From the NCBI GenBank assembly GCA_021847645.1, contig JAJZQG010000006.1, forward strand, positions 1 through 64,000: a DNA stretch of 64,000 nucleotides, given 5' to 3'. Below are positions 56,561 through 64,000 of the stretch, piece by piece. This DNA comes from Myxococcales bacterium. Lineage in GTDB: Bacteria > Myxococcota_A > Polyangia > Polyangiales > Polyangiaceae. The position numbers were made by a program, and so were the translations under genes. How positions within the stretch are numbered: the stretch's first letter is position 1; each line of letters begins with the position of its first letter. Below the pieces are notes generated by a model. That model searched no databases. It was not told the DNA's origin and saw only the letters and a list, made by a program, of their open reading frames with translations.

Positions 56561-58399
56561 TCAGAGCACGGGGTCGAGGATCTCGAGGACCATGTCGACT
56601 CGTCCGAAGGGCACGGCGATCTGGACGCCCTGGGCGTGAGGGCGCAGCTGCTCGAGCATCTCGCGGGCCACGGCTGTGCCCACCTCGAGGGCTTCGTCCT
56701 TGGACTTGGCCGCGCGGAGGCGATCCATGACGGGATCGGGGACATGGGCGCCGGGGACTTCGTTGTTGAGGAATTCGGCGTTGCGCACCGAGACCAGGGG
56801 CCAGATGCCGGTGATCAGCGGGATGTTGACGTGCTGGACGCGAGCCAAGAAGCGCTCGAAGATCGCCAGGTCGAACACGGGCTGGGTGATCATGAACTCA
56901 GCGCCGGCCTCTATCTTGTAGTCGAGGCGCCTCAGCTCCTCGTCGAGATTGATGGCGCCGGGATTGACGCCGACGCCGACATGGAAGCCGGTGGGCTCGC
57001 CGATAGGGCTGCCGGCGAGATCGAGCCCGTGGTTGAGACGGCGCAGCAGCTGGGTCAACCCGATGGAGTCGACGTCGTAGACGGCTGTGGCGTCGGGGTA
57101 GCTGCCGAGCTTGGGCGGGTCACCGGTGACGGCCAGGATGTTGCGAACGCCCAGGGCCCACGCGCCCAGCAGGTCGCCCTGCATGCCAATCACATTGCGG
57201 TCGCGGCAGGTGTAGTGCAGAAGCGGCTCGATGTTGACGCTGCGCTGGATGAGCACGGCCAGCGCCAAGGCGGACATGCGCGAGCTGGCGCGGGGTCCGT
57301 CGGGAATGTTGATGGCGTCGACGCCGTGGTGGGCGAGACGGCGCGCCTGCTCGATGACCTTGCTGGCGTCGATGCCGCGGGGGGACACCAGCTCGCACAT
57401 GGTGATGAACTTGCCGTCGGCCAAGCGGCAGGCGAGGCGAGACTTGTCCTCGCGTCGGATGGGGGTGACGGAGGGTGGGGCTTCGACGGACTCGGCGCGG
57501 ACCAAATGCGGACGGGCCGGAGGGGGCTCGATGGCGGAGATGGCGCGGCGCATGGCCCTGATGTGCTCGGGGGTGGTGCCACAGCAGCCGCCCACGATGC
57601 GGGCACCGGTCTGGATGAAGCGCTTGGAGTACTCGGCGAAGTACTCGGGCGAGCTGAGGTACATCGTTCGGCCCTCGACGATGCGCGGAGCTCCGGCGTT
57701 GGGCTGCAGCGAGATGGGCCTTCCCGTGCGGGTGACCATGGTCTCGACCGCGTCGAGCATCTCCTTGGGGCCGACAGCGCAGTTGAGGCCGACGACATCG
57801 GCCCCGGCAGCGTCGACCCGTTCGACCGCCTCCTCGATGGAAGAGCCCATGACCAGGCGAGTGCTGTTGGCAAGGACGACCTGGGCGACAACGGGCAGGC
57901 TGCAGACATCGTGGGCGGCGAGGATGGCCTGCTCGAGCTCGGGCAGATAGGGGAAGGTTTCGAGCACGATGAGGTCGACGCCGCCCTCGACGAGGGCTCG
58001 GATGCGTGCGGCGAACTCGGCGCGCGCCTCATCCAGGCCGATGCGTCCGAGGGGCTCGATAGGCACGCCGAGAGGGCCGACGGCACCGGCAACGTAGCGA
58101 TCCTCGCCCGCGACTTCGCGGGCGATACGCGCCCCGGCGAGGTTGATCTCGCGCATCTTGGCTGCGAGGCCGTATGGCTCGAGCTTGAACGAGCTGGCGC
58201 CAAACGTGTTGGTCTCGATGACGTCCGCGCCGGCGCGCACGTAGTCTTCATGCACCTGCTTGACCAGATGCGGATTGGTCAGATTGAGCTCGTCGAAGCA
58301 CTGGTTGAGGTAGATGCCCTTGGAATAGAGCATCGTCCCCATGGCACCGTCGAACAGCACGGTGCCCGAGGAGAGCCTGTCGCGGAAAGGGGTGCGCAT
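56561..58399 (-). CDS. Bifunctional homocysteine methyltransferase / methylenetetrahydrofolate reductase
   Basis: The product has 612 residues. Residues 1-295 are a zinc homocysteine S-methyltransferase: LFDGAMGTML at the start, GLNCAVGP and GGCCGTTPEH supply the three zinc Cys. Residues about 320-610 are a MetF-type barrel (CELVSPRGID, NILAVTGDPPK, GAEFMITQPVF, PLITGIWPL). There is no cobalamin domain, so it is not a full MetH. Such fused proteins occur in several bacteria and probably use S-methylmethionine or another methyl donor, or pair with MetH. The ATG at the conserved start is chosen; the longer frame upstream is non-conserved. Confidence 0.9.
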   Translation of the reverse strand: MRTPFRDRLSSGTVLFDGAMGTMLYSKGIYLNQCFDELNLTNPHLVKQVHEDYVRAGADVIETNTFGASSFKLEPYGLAAKMREINLAGARIAREVAGEDRYVAGAVGPLGVPIEPLGRIGLDEARAEFAARIRALVEGGVDLIVLETFPYLPELEQAILAAHDVCSLPVVAQVVLANSTRLVMGSSIEEAVERVDAAGADVVGLNCAVGPKEMLDAVETMVTRTGRPISLQPNAGAPRIVEGRTMYLSSPEYFAEYSKRFIQTGARIVGGCCGTTPEHIRAMRRAISAIEPPPARPHLVRAESVEAPPSVTPIRREDKSRLACRLADGKFITMCELVSPRGIDASKVIEQARRLAHHGVDAINIPDGPRASSRMSALALAVLIQRSVNIEPLLHYTCRDRNVIGMQGDLLGAWALGVRNILAVTGDPPKLGSYPDATAVYDVDSIGLTQLLRRLNHGLDLAGSPIGEPTGFHVGVGVNPGAINLDEELRRLDYKIEAGAEFMITQPVFDLAIFERFLARVQHVNIPLITGIWPLVSVRNAEFLNNEVPGAHVPDPVMDRLRAAKSKDEALEVGTAVAREMLEQLRPHAQGVQIAVPFGRVDMVLEILDPVL

Positions 58400-58563
58400 G
58401 GCGCAAGGAGGGTAACGCTTGGGGGCCCTGGGGCAAGGGAATGCAGGAGCCGATCGCAGAACGGGAAGCAGCAGCGTGCCTCGTTGCGCGACAATCCGAT
58501 CGTCCAAGGGTCTCGTTTCGCCGGGCGGCCCGGACAGAACCTCGCGCAGGCGACCATTCGTAG

Positions 58564-58569
58564 TATGGT
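58564..58569 (+). promoter_or_regulatory. -10-like TATGGT, 6 nt before ATG
   Basis: TATGGT lies 6 nt ahead of the ATG of the PhnD-like gene. No ribosome site is present between them, suggesting a leaderless transcript. It is in the 176-bp divergent interval shared with the methionine synthase/MTHFR gene. Confidence 0.35.
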
Positions 58570-58575
58570 GGACTC

Positions 58576-59466
58576 ATGCTCGGCAGTGTCCCCCGTCCTC
58601 GTCCGCCCACTGAGCGCATCGCGTTCGGCGTTCCCCCTAGCCTGACGGAAGCCCATCACCGAGCGCTGCTCGACGCTTTGTCGGTCTACCTATCGTCACA
58701 GATCGGAATGCCCGTCGTGGCGTACCGGGCGCTGACGTACGAGGATCTGGCAACGCGCGTGTCGAACGGGGATCTCCAGGTGGCTTGGCTGCCGCCGGCT
58801 CTGTTCGTGGAGCTGGAGCGAACGGTGGGCATGCGAGCGGTCGCAGCTGCCGAGCGCGGTCTGGGCGTCGGCTACTTCTCGGCGTTCTTCACGCTGGTCG
58901 ACTCGCCCATCCGCTCGGTGGAGGACGTGCCCGGCCACAGCGTGGGCTGGGTCGACCCGGGGTCCGCGTCGGGCTACGTGTTTCCGCGGCTGCAGCTGGC
59001 ATCATACGGCATCGATCCGGCGACCTCGCTTCCCGAGGAGGTGTTCTTCCGTTCGCACGCGGCCGTGGTGCGCGGCGTGGTGGATCGCGCGGTGGATGTA
59101 GGGGCGACCTACGTGCACCTGGACCCGGCGGAGCCGACGAGGGTGATTCGCGCGGGCTGGCAACCGCCTCCAGCCGGGGTCGACCCGGCCAGCATTCAGT
59201 GGTTGGATCCGTTCGGGCCATTGCCCGCCGACGTGGTAGCGGTGACCAACAAGATTGACCCCAAGACTGCCGACAAGATCGGACGGGCGTTCTTTGCGAT
59301 CGACCAGGTGGAAGCAGTGCGCGTCGCAGCGCAGCGCCAGTTCGGAACAGGGCGGTTCGTGGAAGTGCACGAGCGGTCCTACGAGATCCTGCGCCACGCG
59401 ATGGAGAGCGCGGAGGGCAAGGGCGTCGAGGTATCGGCGAGCCTCCGTCCGAGCTTGTTGACGTAG
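58576..59466 (+). CDS. PhnD-like (phosphate/phosphonate-type) binding-protein fold without a signal peptide
   Basis: The 296-residue product has the periplasmic-binding-protein type II fold of PhnD relatives (PF12974): RIAFGVPPSLTEAHHRALLDAL at the N-terminus, the YEDLATRVSNGDLQVAWLPP segment, AFFTLVDSPIRSVEDVPGHSVGWVDPGSASGYVFP and a final AFFAID region. The protein begins directly with the domain: there is no export signal or lipobox, and no permease or ATPase genes flank it. It is therefore probably cytoplasmic and may act as a soluble ligand sensor. The ligand is unknown. Confidence 0.8.
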   Translation: MLGSVPRPRPPTERIAFGVPPSLTEAHHRALLDALSVYLSSQIGMPVVAYRALTYEDLATRVSNGDLQVAWLPPALFVELERTVGMRAVAAAERGLGVGYFSAFFTLVDSPIRSVEDVPGHSVGWVDPGSASGYVFPRLQLASYGIDPATSLPEEVFFRSHAAVVRGVVDRAVDVGATYVHLDPAEPTRVIRAGWQPPPAGVDPASIQWLDPFGPLPADVVAVTNKIDPKTADKIGRAFFAIDQVEAVRVAAQRQFGTGRFVEVHERSYEILRHAMESAEGKGVEVSASLRPSLLT

Positions 59467-59833
59467 CGCTCGTACGGCAACGCGATCGTCTGTCGTAGGA
59501 CGATATTCCGGCGGGCGTGTGGAGCCGTCGCGTGGCCGCGCGCGATGGGGGCGGGCGTGCGGAAGTCCGTACACCGACTGCGAAAGGGAGTATGCAGCGA
59601 GGGATCCGAGGCGGAATCGGGTTTTCGCGGTGAACGAATTGGACGCGGGAAGCGGCCTACGCAGGCGACGCGGGGCGTCATCTGCCGGGCCTATTTTTCG
59701 GCATGGTCACGCGAAGGAGCCGTGTTATGCCCCGTCGTCTCAAGGGCGGCGACACGGCGCGCAGCCGCATTGCCGCGCGAAGACAAAAGAGTCCACAGGC
59801 CCGGATCCATCACGAACCAAGAGCGGAGAACCG
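59467..59833. other. 367-bp gap upstream of the second acyl-CoA dehydrogenase
   Basis: No established gene is present. A possible 50-codon reading frame starts at ATG 59727 with GAAGGAG about 8 nt upstream and overlaps the dehydrogenase start by 46 nt; it is Arg-rich with no similarity that I can see. An AT-rich patch at about 59690-59700 may be promoter sequence. No tRNA or terminator is evident. Confidence 0.3.
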
Positions 59834-61474
59834 ATGTCGCTGGCACCCGACGAGCTTCACCTTCTGCTGGACACGCTGACCACCTTCCTCGATCGGACGA
59901 TCCCTGCGAAGCGTCGACTGGAGCTCGACGCGCGGCACGAGTACCCGCGGGACGTGATCGAGGGTTTGTTCAAGGAAGTGGGGCTGCACCTGTTGTTTCT
60001 GCCGCCGGAGCACGGGGGCATGGGAGGCGGGGCGCTGGACATCTACCGGGTGAGCGAGCTGATGGCGCGCGTGGATCTGGGCGTGGCGACCGCGGTGCTG
60101 GCCACGTTCCTGGGAACCGACCCGATCGTCGTGGGTGCCACGGACGAGCAAAAGGCGACCTGGATGACGCGCATCGCGGAAGAGGCGCTGGTGGTGGCCT
60201 ACGCGGTGACCGAGCCGTCGGTCGGCAGCGATCTGGGAGCGATGAAGGCGACGGCCTCGCGCGTGATGGAGGACGACAAGGTCGTGGGCTACGTGTTGAA
60301 CGGCGAGAAGCAGTTCATCACGAACGGCGGGGTCGCGGACATCACGACGGTGTTGGCGATGGCGCCGGACGGTCCGTCATTCTTCATCGTGGAGAAGGGA
60401 ACGCCTGGTTTCGAGCCGTCGAAGCCCGAGGAGAAGCACGGGATCTGTGCGTCGAACACGACGGCGATTTCGATCCAGGACGTGAGGGTCGGTGTGGATC
60501 GGCTGGTGGGCGGCCGGGAGGGGCAGGGCCTGGCGCAAGCGCAGACGGTGTTCGGCTACACGCGTTTGATGGTGGCGGCGTTCGGGCTGGGCGCAGGCGA
60601 AGCGGCGTTGGAGAAGGCGGTGGCGTACGCGGCGGAGCGCGTGCAGGGCGGCGGGCTGCTGGGCAGCAAGCAGGCCTACACGCACAAGCTGATCGTGCCG
60701 CACAAGGTCCGACTGGAAGCAGCGCGGGCCTACATCGATCACGTGGCGCGGCGCATCGACGCGGGGGAGCACGACGTGCTGACCGAAGGTGCGATCGCGA
60801 AGCTGGTGGCGAGCGAGGCAGGCAAGGCGGCAGCGGACGCAGCGATCCAGGCGCACGGCGGCTACGGCTACATTCGGGAGTACGAGGTGGAGAAGATTGC
60901 GCGCGACGTGCGGATCACGACGATCTACGAGGGCACGAGCGAGATCCTGCAATGGACGATCGGGCGGGATCGGTGGCAGCAGCATCTGAAGACGCGTGGC
61001 CAGATCTGGGAAGAGGCGGCGCGGGCGATGGATGAGTTTTCGCATCGGGAGCCGGACACGGGGGCGGAGTTGGTGGCGACGGCGCTTCGGTGCATCGGGC
61101 AGACGATGGAGCGGGCGCGGGTGGCGAGGCTGACGCGCCACCAGCACGTTCTGTTCCGGCTGGGGGAGATGGCGGCGCAGGCGGAGACGGCCGCGGTGCT
61201 GTGCCGCTGGGCAGTTCAGCCCGAGCACGACCCGAAGCGTCTGGAGGCTTCTGCGCTGCGGGCGATGGCGCGCATCTACGCACGCGAGGTGTTGGGCGCG
61301 GTGGTGCAAGAGGCGATGCGCTGGCTGCGGGGCGCCGACTCGGTGGACGCGGCGGCAGTGCCGGAGACGGCGCGGACGATTGGAGCCGACGCGATGTGGC
61401 GCGGGTACGGCGCGTTGCTGGCGGACATGGACACCGTTGCGAAGGCGACGGTCGGCCTCGAGCTGAAGGCGTGA
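59834..61474 (+). CDS. Acyl-CoA dehydrogenase (second, long form)
   Basis: The product has 546 residues. Core motifs are AYAVTEPSVGSDLGAM, GEKQFITNGGVADI, GASQAYTHK-like GSKQAYTHKL, GGYGYIREYEVEKIARDVR and IYEGTSEILQ. After the core (about 375) come about 170 further helical residues (GQTMERARVARLTRHQHV ... AREVLGAVVQEAM), as in long or very-long-chain acyl-CoA dehydrogenases. It uses FAD and passes electrons to ETF or another acceptor. GGAG with 5 nt spacing supports the ATG. The KS-AT gene starts 40 bp after its stop and may be co-transcribed. Confidence 0.88.
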   Translation: MSLAPDELHLLLDTLTTFLDRTIPAKRRLELDARHEYPRDVIEGLFKEVGLHLLFLPPEHGGMGGGALDIYRVSELMARVDLGVATAVLATFLGTDPIVVGATDEQKATWMTRIAEEALVVAYAVTEPSVGSDLGAMKATASRVMEDDKVVGYVLNGEKQFITNGGVADITTVLAMAPDGPSFFIVEKGTPGFEPSKPEEKHGICASNTTAISIQDVRVGVDRLVGGREGQGLAQAQTVFGYTRLMVAAFGLGAGEAALEKAVAYAAERVQGGGLLGSKQAYTHKLIVPHKVRLEAARAYIDHVARRIDAGEHDVLTEGAIAKLVASEAGKAAADAAIQAHGGYGYIREYEVEKIARDVRITTIYEGTSEILQWTIGRDRWQQHLKTRGQIWEEAARAMDEFSHREPDTGAELVATALRCIGQTMERARVARLTRHQHVLFRLGEMAAQAETAAVLCRWAVQPEHDPKRLEASALRAMARIYAREVLGAVVQEAMRWLRGADSVDAAAVPETARTIGADAMWRGYGALLADMDTVAKATVGLELKA

Positions 61475-61514
61475 TGCTCGGGGACTCCTCGGATCGAAAA
61501 GGGACGGTACGGTC

Positions 61515-64000
61515 ATGAGCTTTGAAGGATTGGACACGGCGGACCGGGCGGTAGCGGTGATTGGGGTTGGGGCGGTGCTGCCGGACGCGCCGGACGCGGC
61601 GAGCTTCTGGCAGAACGTGGTGGACGCGCGCTACTCGATCACGGAGGTGCAGGACGATCGATGGATCGCTGCGGACTACTGGGATCCCGATCCGAAGGTA
61701 CCGGGCAAGACGTATTCGAAGATTGCCGGCTGGGTTCGCAACTTCCAGTTCGACAGCCTCAAGTTCAGGATTCCGCCGAAGGTCGCGGCGGCGATGGATG
61801 AAGCGCAGAAGTGGGGCATCGCCTGCACGCGCGAGGCGCTGGCGGACGCGGGGCACCCCGACCGTCCGCTCGATCTGGAGCGCACCGCCACGATTCTCGG
61901 AAACGCGATGGGCGGCGAGCTGCACTACCTGACGACCCTGAAGGTGTCGGTGCCGCCGACGCTGCGGCGCAAGCTGTTCGCGAGCGACGCCTGGCGGCGG
62001 CTCGACGGTGCCGCCCGCGCGCAGCTCGAGCGCGAGCTTCTGGCGTCCGTCGACGATCTGCCGTCGATCACGGAAGACTCCATGCCGGGCGAGCTGGCGA
62101 ACGTGGTGGCAGGGCGCATCGCCCACGTGTTCGATCTGCACGGCCCCAACTTCATTTGCGACGCAGCCTGCGCCTCGTCGCTGGCGGCGCTCGATGCGGC
62201 GGTGGAAGGGCTCGTGTCCCACGCGTTCGACGTGGCGGTGTGCGGCGGCGTGGATCGCAACATGGGTCCGGGCACGTTCATCAAGTTCTCGAAGATCGGC
62301 GCGCTGTCGCCCGACGGGTCGCGTCCATTCGCGAAGGGAGCGAACGGCTTCGTGATGGGCGAAGGCGCGGCGCTGTACGTGCTCAAGCGGCTGGCGGACG
62401 CCGAGCGCGCGGGGGACAAGATCTACGCGGTCATTCGCGGGATCGGCGGCTCGAGCGACGGCCGGGGCAAGGGCATCACGGCACCCAACCCGGAGGGTCA
62501 GCGGCGCGCGCTGGTGCGTGCCTACGAGCGGGCGGGCTTCCCGCTGTCGACCGTGGGCTTGATCGAGGCGCACGGCACGTCGACCGCCGTGGGCGACGTC
62601 GCCGAGGTCGCCAGCCTCAACGCGGTTCTGAAGGGCGAGTCGCTGCCGGCCCGGTCGGTGGCCCTGGGGTCGATCAAGTCCCAGATCGGCCACCTGAAGG
62701 CCGCTGCCGGCGCGGCCGGCATGCTCAAGGCGATTCTCGCTCTGCACCACAAGGTGCTGCCGCCGTCGGCACAGTTCCACGAGCCGAACCCCGAGATCCG
62801 ATTCGACGAAGGTCCGCTGTACGTCAACACCCAAGCGCGCCCCTGGGAGCATCCGGCCTGTGGCATTCGACGCGCGGGCGTCAGCGCCTTCGGCTTCGGC
62901 GGCACGAACTTCCACGTGGTGTTGGAGGAGTACGTGCCCGGCATGCTCACCACGCGTCGGCCGCAGGTGCAGGTCCCCGGCGCGGTCGGCGGACTGGGAG
63001 GCGGGGCCGGAGCATCGGCGAAGCAGCTTCGCGAGCCGCCGCTGCTGCGCGGGCTGGTGATGGCGTCGGGCGCGACGCTGGCAGAGATCAAGCCCCAGCT
63101 CGAGAAGATGATGGCCGACGCGGACGCCGGCGTGGTGCCGGACAAGCAGCTTCCGCTGGCGGACAGCATGCGGGCGCAGGAGCGCATCGCGATCGATTTC
63201 GGCTCGGCCAAGGAGCTCAGGGAGCGCTGCCAGAAGGCGGTCGACGCGATCGCGGACGATCGGCCGGCGGCCTGGCGGCTGATGCGGGGCAAGGGTGTTT
63301 TCCGGGGCCGCGAGGCGCCGGGCAAGATCGCGTTCATGTTCCCCGGCCAGGGCTCGCAGTACGTCAACATGCTGCGCGAGCTGCGCGACGTGTCGGCCAC
63401 GGTTCGGGAGGTGTTCGACGAAGCCGACGACGTGATGAAGAGCCGGCTCGACGGGCGGCTGCTGACGCAGCTCATCTTCGTGGACGACGCGGATCCTGGG
63501 CGGCTGGAGAAGGCGGAGGAAGCGCTTCGGCACACGACGGTGACGCAGCCGGCGATGCTGGCGGCGGACATCGCGTTGGCGCGTCTGCTGGGCGACTATG
63601 GCATCGAGCCGGACATGGTGATCGGGCACAGCCTGGGCGAGTACGCGGCGTTGGTGGCGGCGGGCGTGATGCCGTTCGCCGACGCGCTGGTGGCGGTGAG
63701 CGCGCGGGCGCGCGAGATGGCGAACGTGTCGCTGGCCGATTCGGGGAAGATGGCGGGGGTCATTGGCCCCTACGAGAAGATCGAGCGGGTGCTGGCCGAG
63801 GTGAAGGGCTACGTGGTGGCGGCCAACCGCAACTCGCGCAAGCAGACCGTGATTGCGGGCTCGAGCGCGGGCGTGGACGAAGCGATCGAGAAGCTGCGGG
63901 ACGCGGGGCTGAAGGTGATCCCGCTGAACGTCTCGCACGCTTTCCACTCGGAGATCGTGGCGCCCGCGAGCGAGCCGCTGCGAAGGGTCATCGAGGGGCT
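61515..64000 (+). CDS. Type I polyketide/fatty-acid synthase, ketosynthase-acyltransferase (partial)
   Basis: The first 828 codons of a larger gene run off the right edge. A beta-ketoacyl synthase domain occupies about 12-475: the nucleophile Cys219 in DAACASSL, His353 in EAHGTST and a second His in SQIGHLKAAAG, so it should be active. An acyltransferase domain starts near 610 (IAFMFPGQGSQY) with the catalytic Ser706 in GHSLGEYAAL. The N-terminal segment (DPDPKVPGKTYSKIAGWV ... FRIPPKVAAAMDEAQ) is not that of canonical PUFA synthase PfaA. The domains that follow are outside the window, so the product cannot be assigned. The ATG has AAAAGGG about 12 nt upstream. Confidence 0.88.
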   Translation, partial: MSFEGLDTADRAVAVIGVGAVLPDAPDAASFWQNVVDARYSITEVQDDRWIAADYWDPDPKVPGKTYSKIAGWVRNFQFDSLKFRIPPKVAAAMDEAQKWGIACTREALADAGHPDRPLDLERTATILGNAMGGELHYLTTLKVSVPPTLRRKLFASDAWRRLDGAARAQLERELLASVDDLPSITEDSMPGELANVVAGRIAHVFDLHGPNFICDAACASSLAALDAAVEGLVSHAFDVAVCGGVDRNMGPGTFIKFSKIGALSPDGSRPFAKGANGFVMGEGAALYVLKRLADAERAGDKIYAVIRGIGGSSDGRGKGITAPNPEGQRRALVRAYERAGFPLSTVGLIEAHGTSTAVGDVAEVASLNAVLKGESLPARSVALGSIKSQIGHLKAAAGAAGMLKAILALHHKVLPPSAQFHEPNPEIRFDEGPLYVNTQARPWEHPACGIRRAGVSAFGFGGTNFHVVLEEYVPGMLTTRRPQVQVPGAVGGLGGGAGASAKQLREPPLLRGLVMASGATLAEIKPQLEKMMADADAGVVPDKQLPLADSMRAQERIAIDFGSAKELRERCQKAVDAIADDRPAAWRLMRGKGVFRGREAPGKIAFMFPGQGSQYVNMLRELRDVSATVREVFDEADDVMKSRLDGRLLTQLIFVDDADPGRLEKAEEALRHTTVTQPAMLAADIALARLLGDYGIEPDMVIGHSLGEYAALVAAGVMPFADALVAVSARAREMANVSLADSGKMAGVIGPYEKIERVLAEVKGYVVAANRNSRKQTVIAGSSAGVDEAIEKLRDAGLKVIPLNVSHAFHSEIVAPASEPLRRVIEG

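Noticed and set aside
58370-58392. GAGCCTGTCGCGGAAAGG, resembling the end of the MITE-like element
   Set aside because: It lies within the coding start of the methionine synthase/MTHFR gene, has no partner repeat nearby, and matches only in a short core.
59727-59879. Fifty-codon reading frame with GAAGGAG upstream, overlapping the start of the second acyl-CoA dehydrogenase
   Set aside because: The ribosome-site-like sequence is good, but the peptide is Arg-rich, resembles nothing known and overlaps a well-supported gene. It is recorded as a possibility only.
60915-63947. Minus-strand open frame of about 1010 codons opposite the acyl-CoA dehydrogenase and KS-AT genes
   Set aside because: Antisense shadow: its translation is His/Arg/Leu-rich and without domains, and the plus-strand frames contain complete catalytic motifs.
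61515-64000. Assignment of the KS-AT protein as PUFA synthase PfaA
   Set aside because: The KS-AT order would fit, but the N-terminal sequence differs from PfaA, and the diagnostic tandem ACP region is outside the window.

Overview
The window is high-GC bacterial chromosome (roughly two thirds G+C, strongly GC-biased third codon positions). Several features point to a deltaproteobacterial lineage of Myxococcota, most likely Polyangia-like: a complete pilMNOPQ operon, two Hanks-type Ser/Thr kinases (one with a PEGA domain), many Asp/Ala/Gly-rich secreted or tethered proteins with AgmX-like tails, mevalonate-pathway genes, a PHA synthase and the start of a large ketosynthase-acyltransferase protein. 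This placement is inferred from gene content. No rRNA, tRNA, prophage, CRISPR array or intact transposase was seen, and the replicon looks like ordinary chromosome.

Layout. 1-2.1 kb: the end of an unknown gene, a tethered periplasmic protein and a PHA synthase. 2.2-10.1 kb (minus strand): an extensin-like peptidase, a giant TamB, an FG-GAP-like lipoprotein, a CPBP membrane protease and a small protein; the middle genes are overlapped or closely packed. 10.2-16.4 kb: a PlsC/alpha-beta-hydrolase fusion, a cytidylate-kinase-like protein, an S9 peptidase and a double cyclic-nucleotide-domain protein. 16.7-21.7 kb: an energy-metabolism operon of IorA (without its ferredoxin domain), IorB and a fused ADP-forming acyl-CoA synthetase. 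21.7-29.2 kb (minus): a UbiB-type kinase and the type IV pilus assembly operon pilMNOPQ. 29.3-36.7 kb: a LysM/DUF882 wall protein, a secreted phosphodiester-glycosidase-like protein, a fusion of 3-aminobutyryl-CoA ammonia-lyase-like and BKACE domains, TatA, an LptF/G-like permease and a small exported protein. 36.8-43.4 kb: a coiled-coil kinase, a DUF1232 protein, CTP synthase, an aminotransferase and an FAH-family protein.

43.4-46.8 kb: a regulatory region dense in inverted repeats, followed by a tightly overlapped acyl-CoA dehydrogenase-mvaD-GHMP kinase operon. 46.9-52.9 kb (minus): DUF4234 protein, fatty acyl-AMP ligase plus acyl carrier protein, CCA-adding enzyme and PEGA kinase, with a MITE-like element near 47.4 kb. 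53.1-64 kb: a LolC-type permease with a large insertion, a methyltransferase, an AgmX-like protein, a fused methionine synthase/MTHFR, a PhnD-like protein without a signal peptide, a second acyl-CoA dehydrogenase and a KS-AT megasynthase cut by the window edge.

How the parts may work together: IorAB would turn 2-oxo acids into acyl-CoA, and the acyl-CoA synthetase would recover ATP from it. The acyl-CoA dehydrogenases, FAAL/ACP, KS-AT protein, PHA synthase and acyltransferase fusion all handle acyl chains. TamB, the LptF-like and LolC-like permeases, TatA and the pilus operon serve the envelope. The most unusual items are the Kal-BKACE fusion that has lost all three expected metal ligands, the IorA lacking its Fe-S domain, the palindrome cluster at 43.4-43.7 kb, and six genes with a -10-like box only 6-9 nt from the start codon, which suggests leaderless transcripts.
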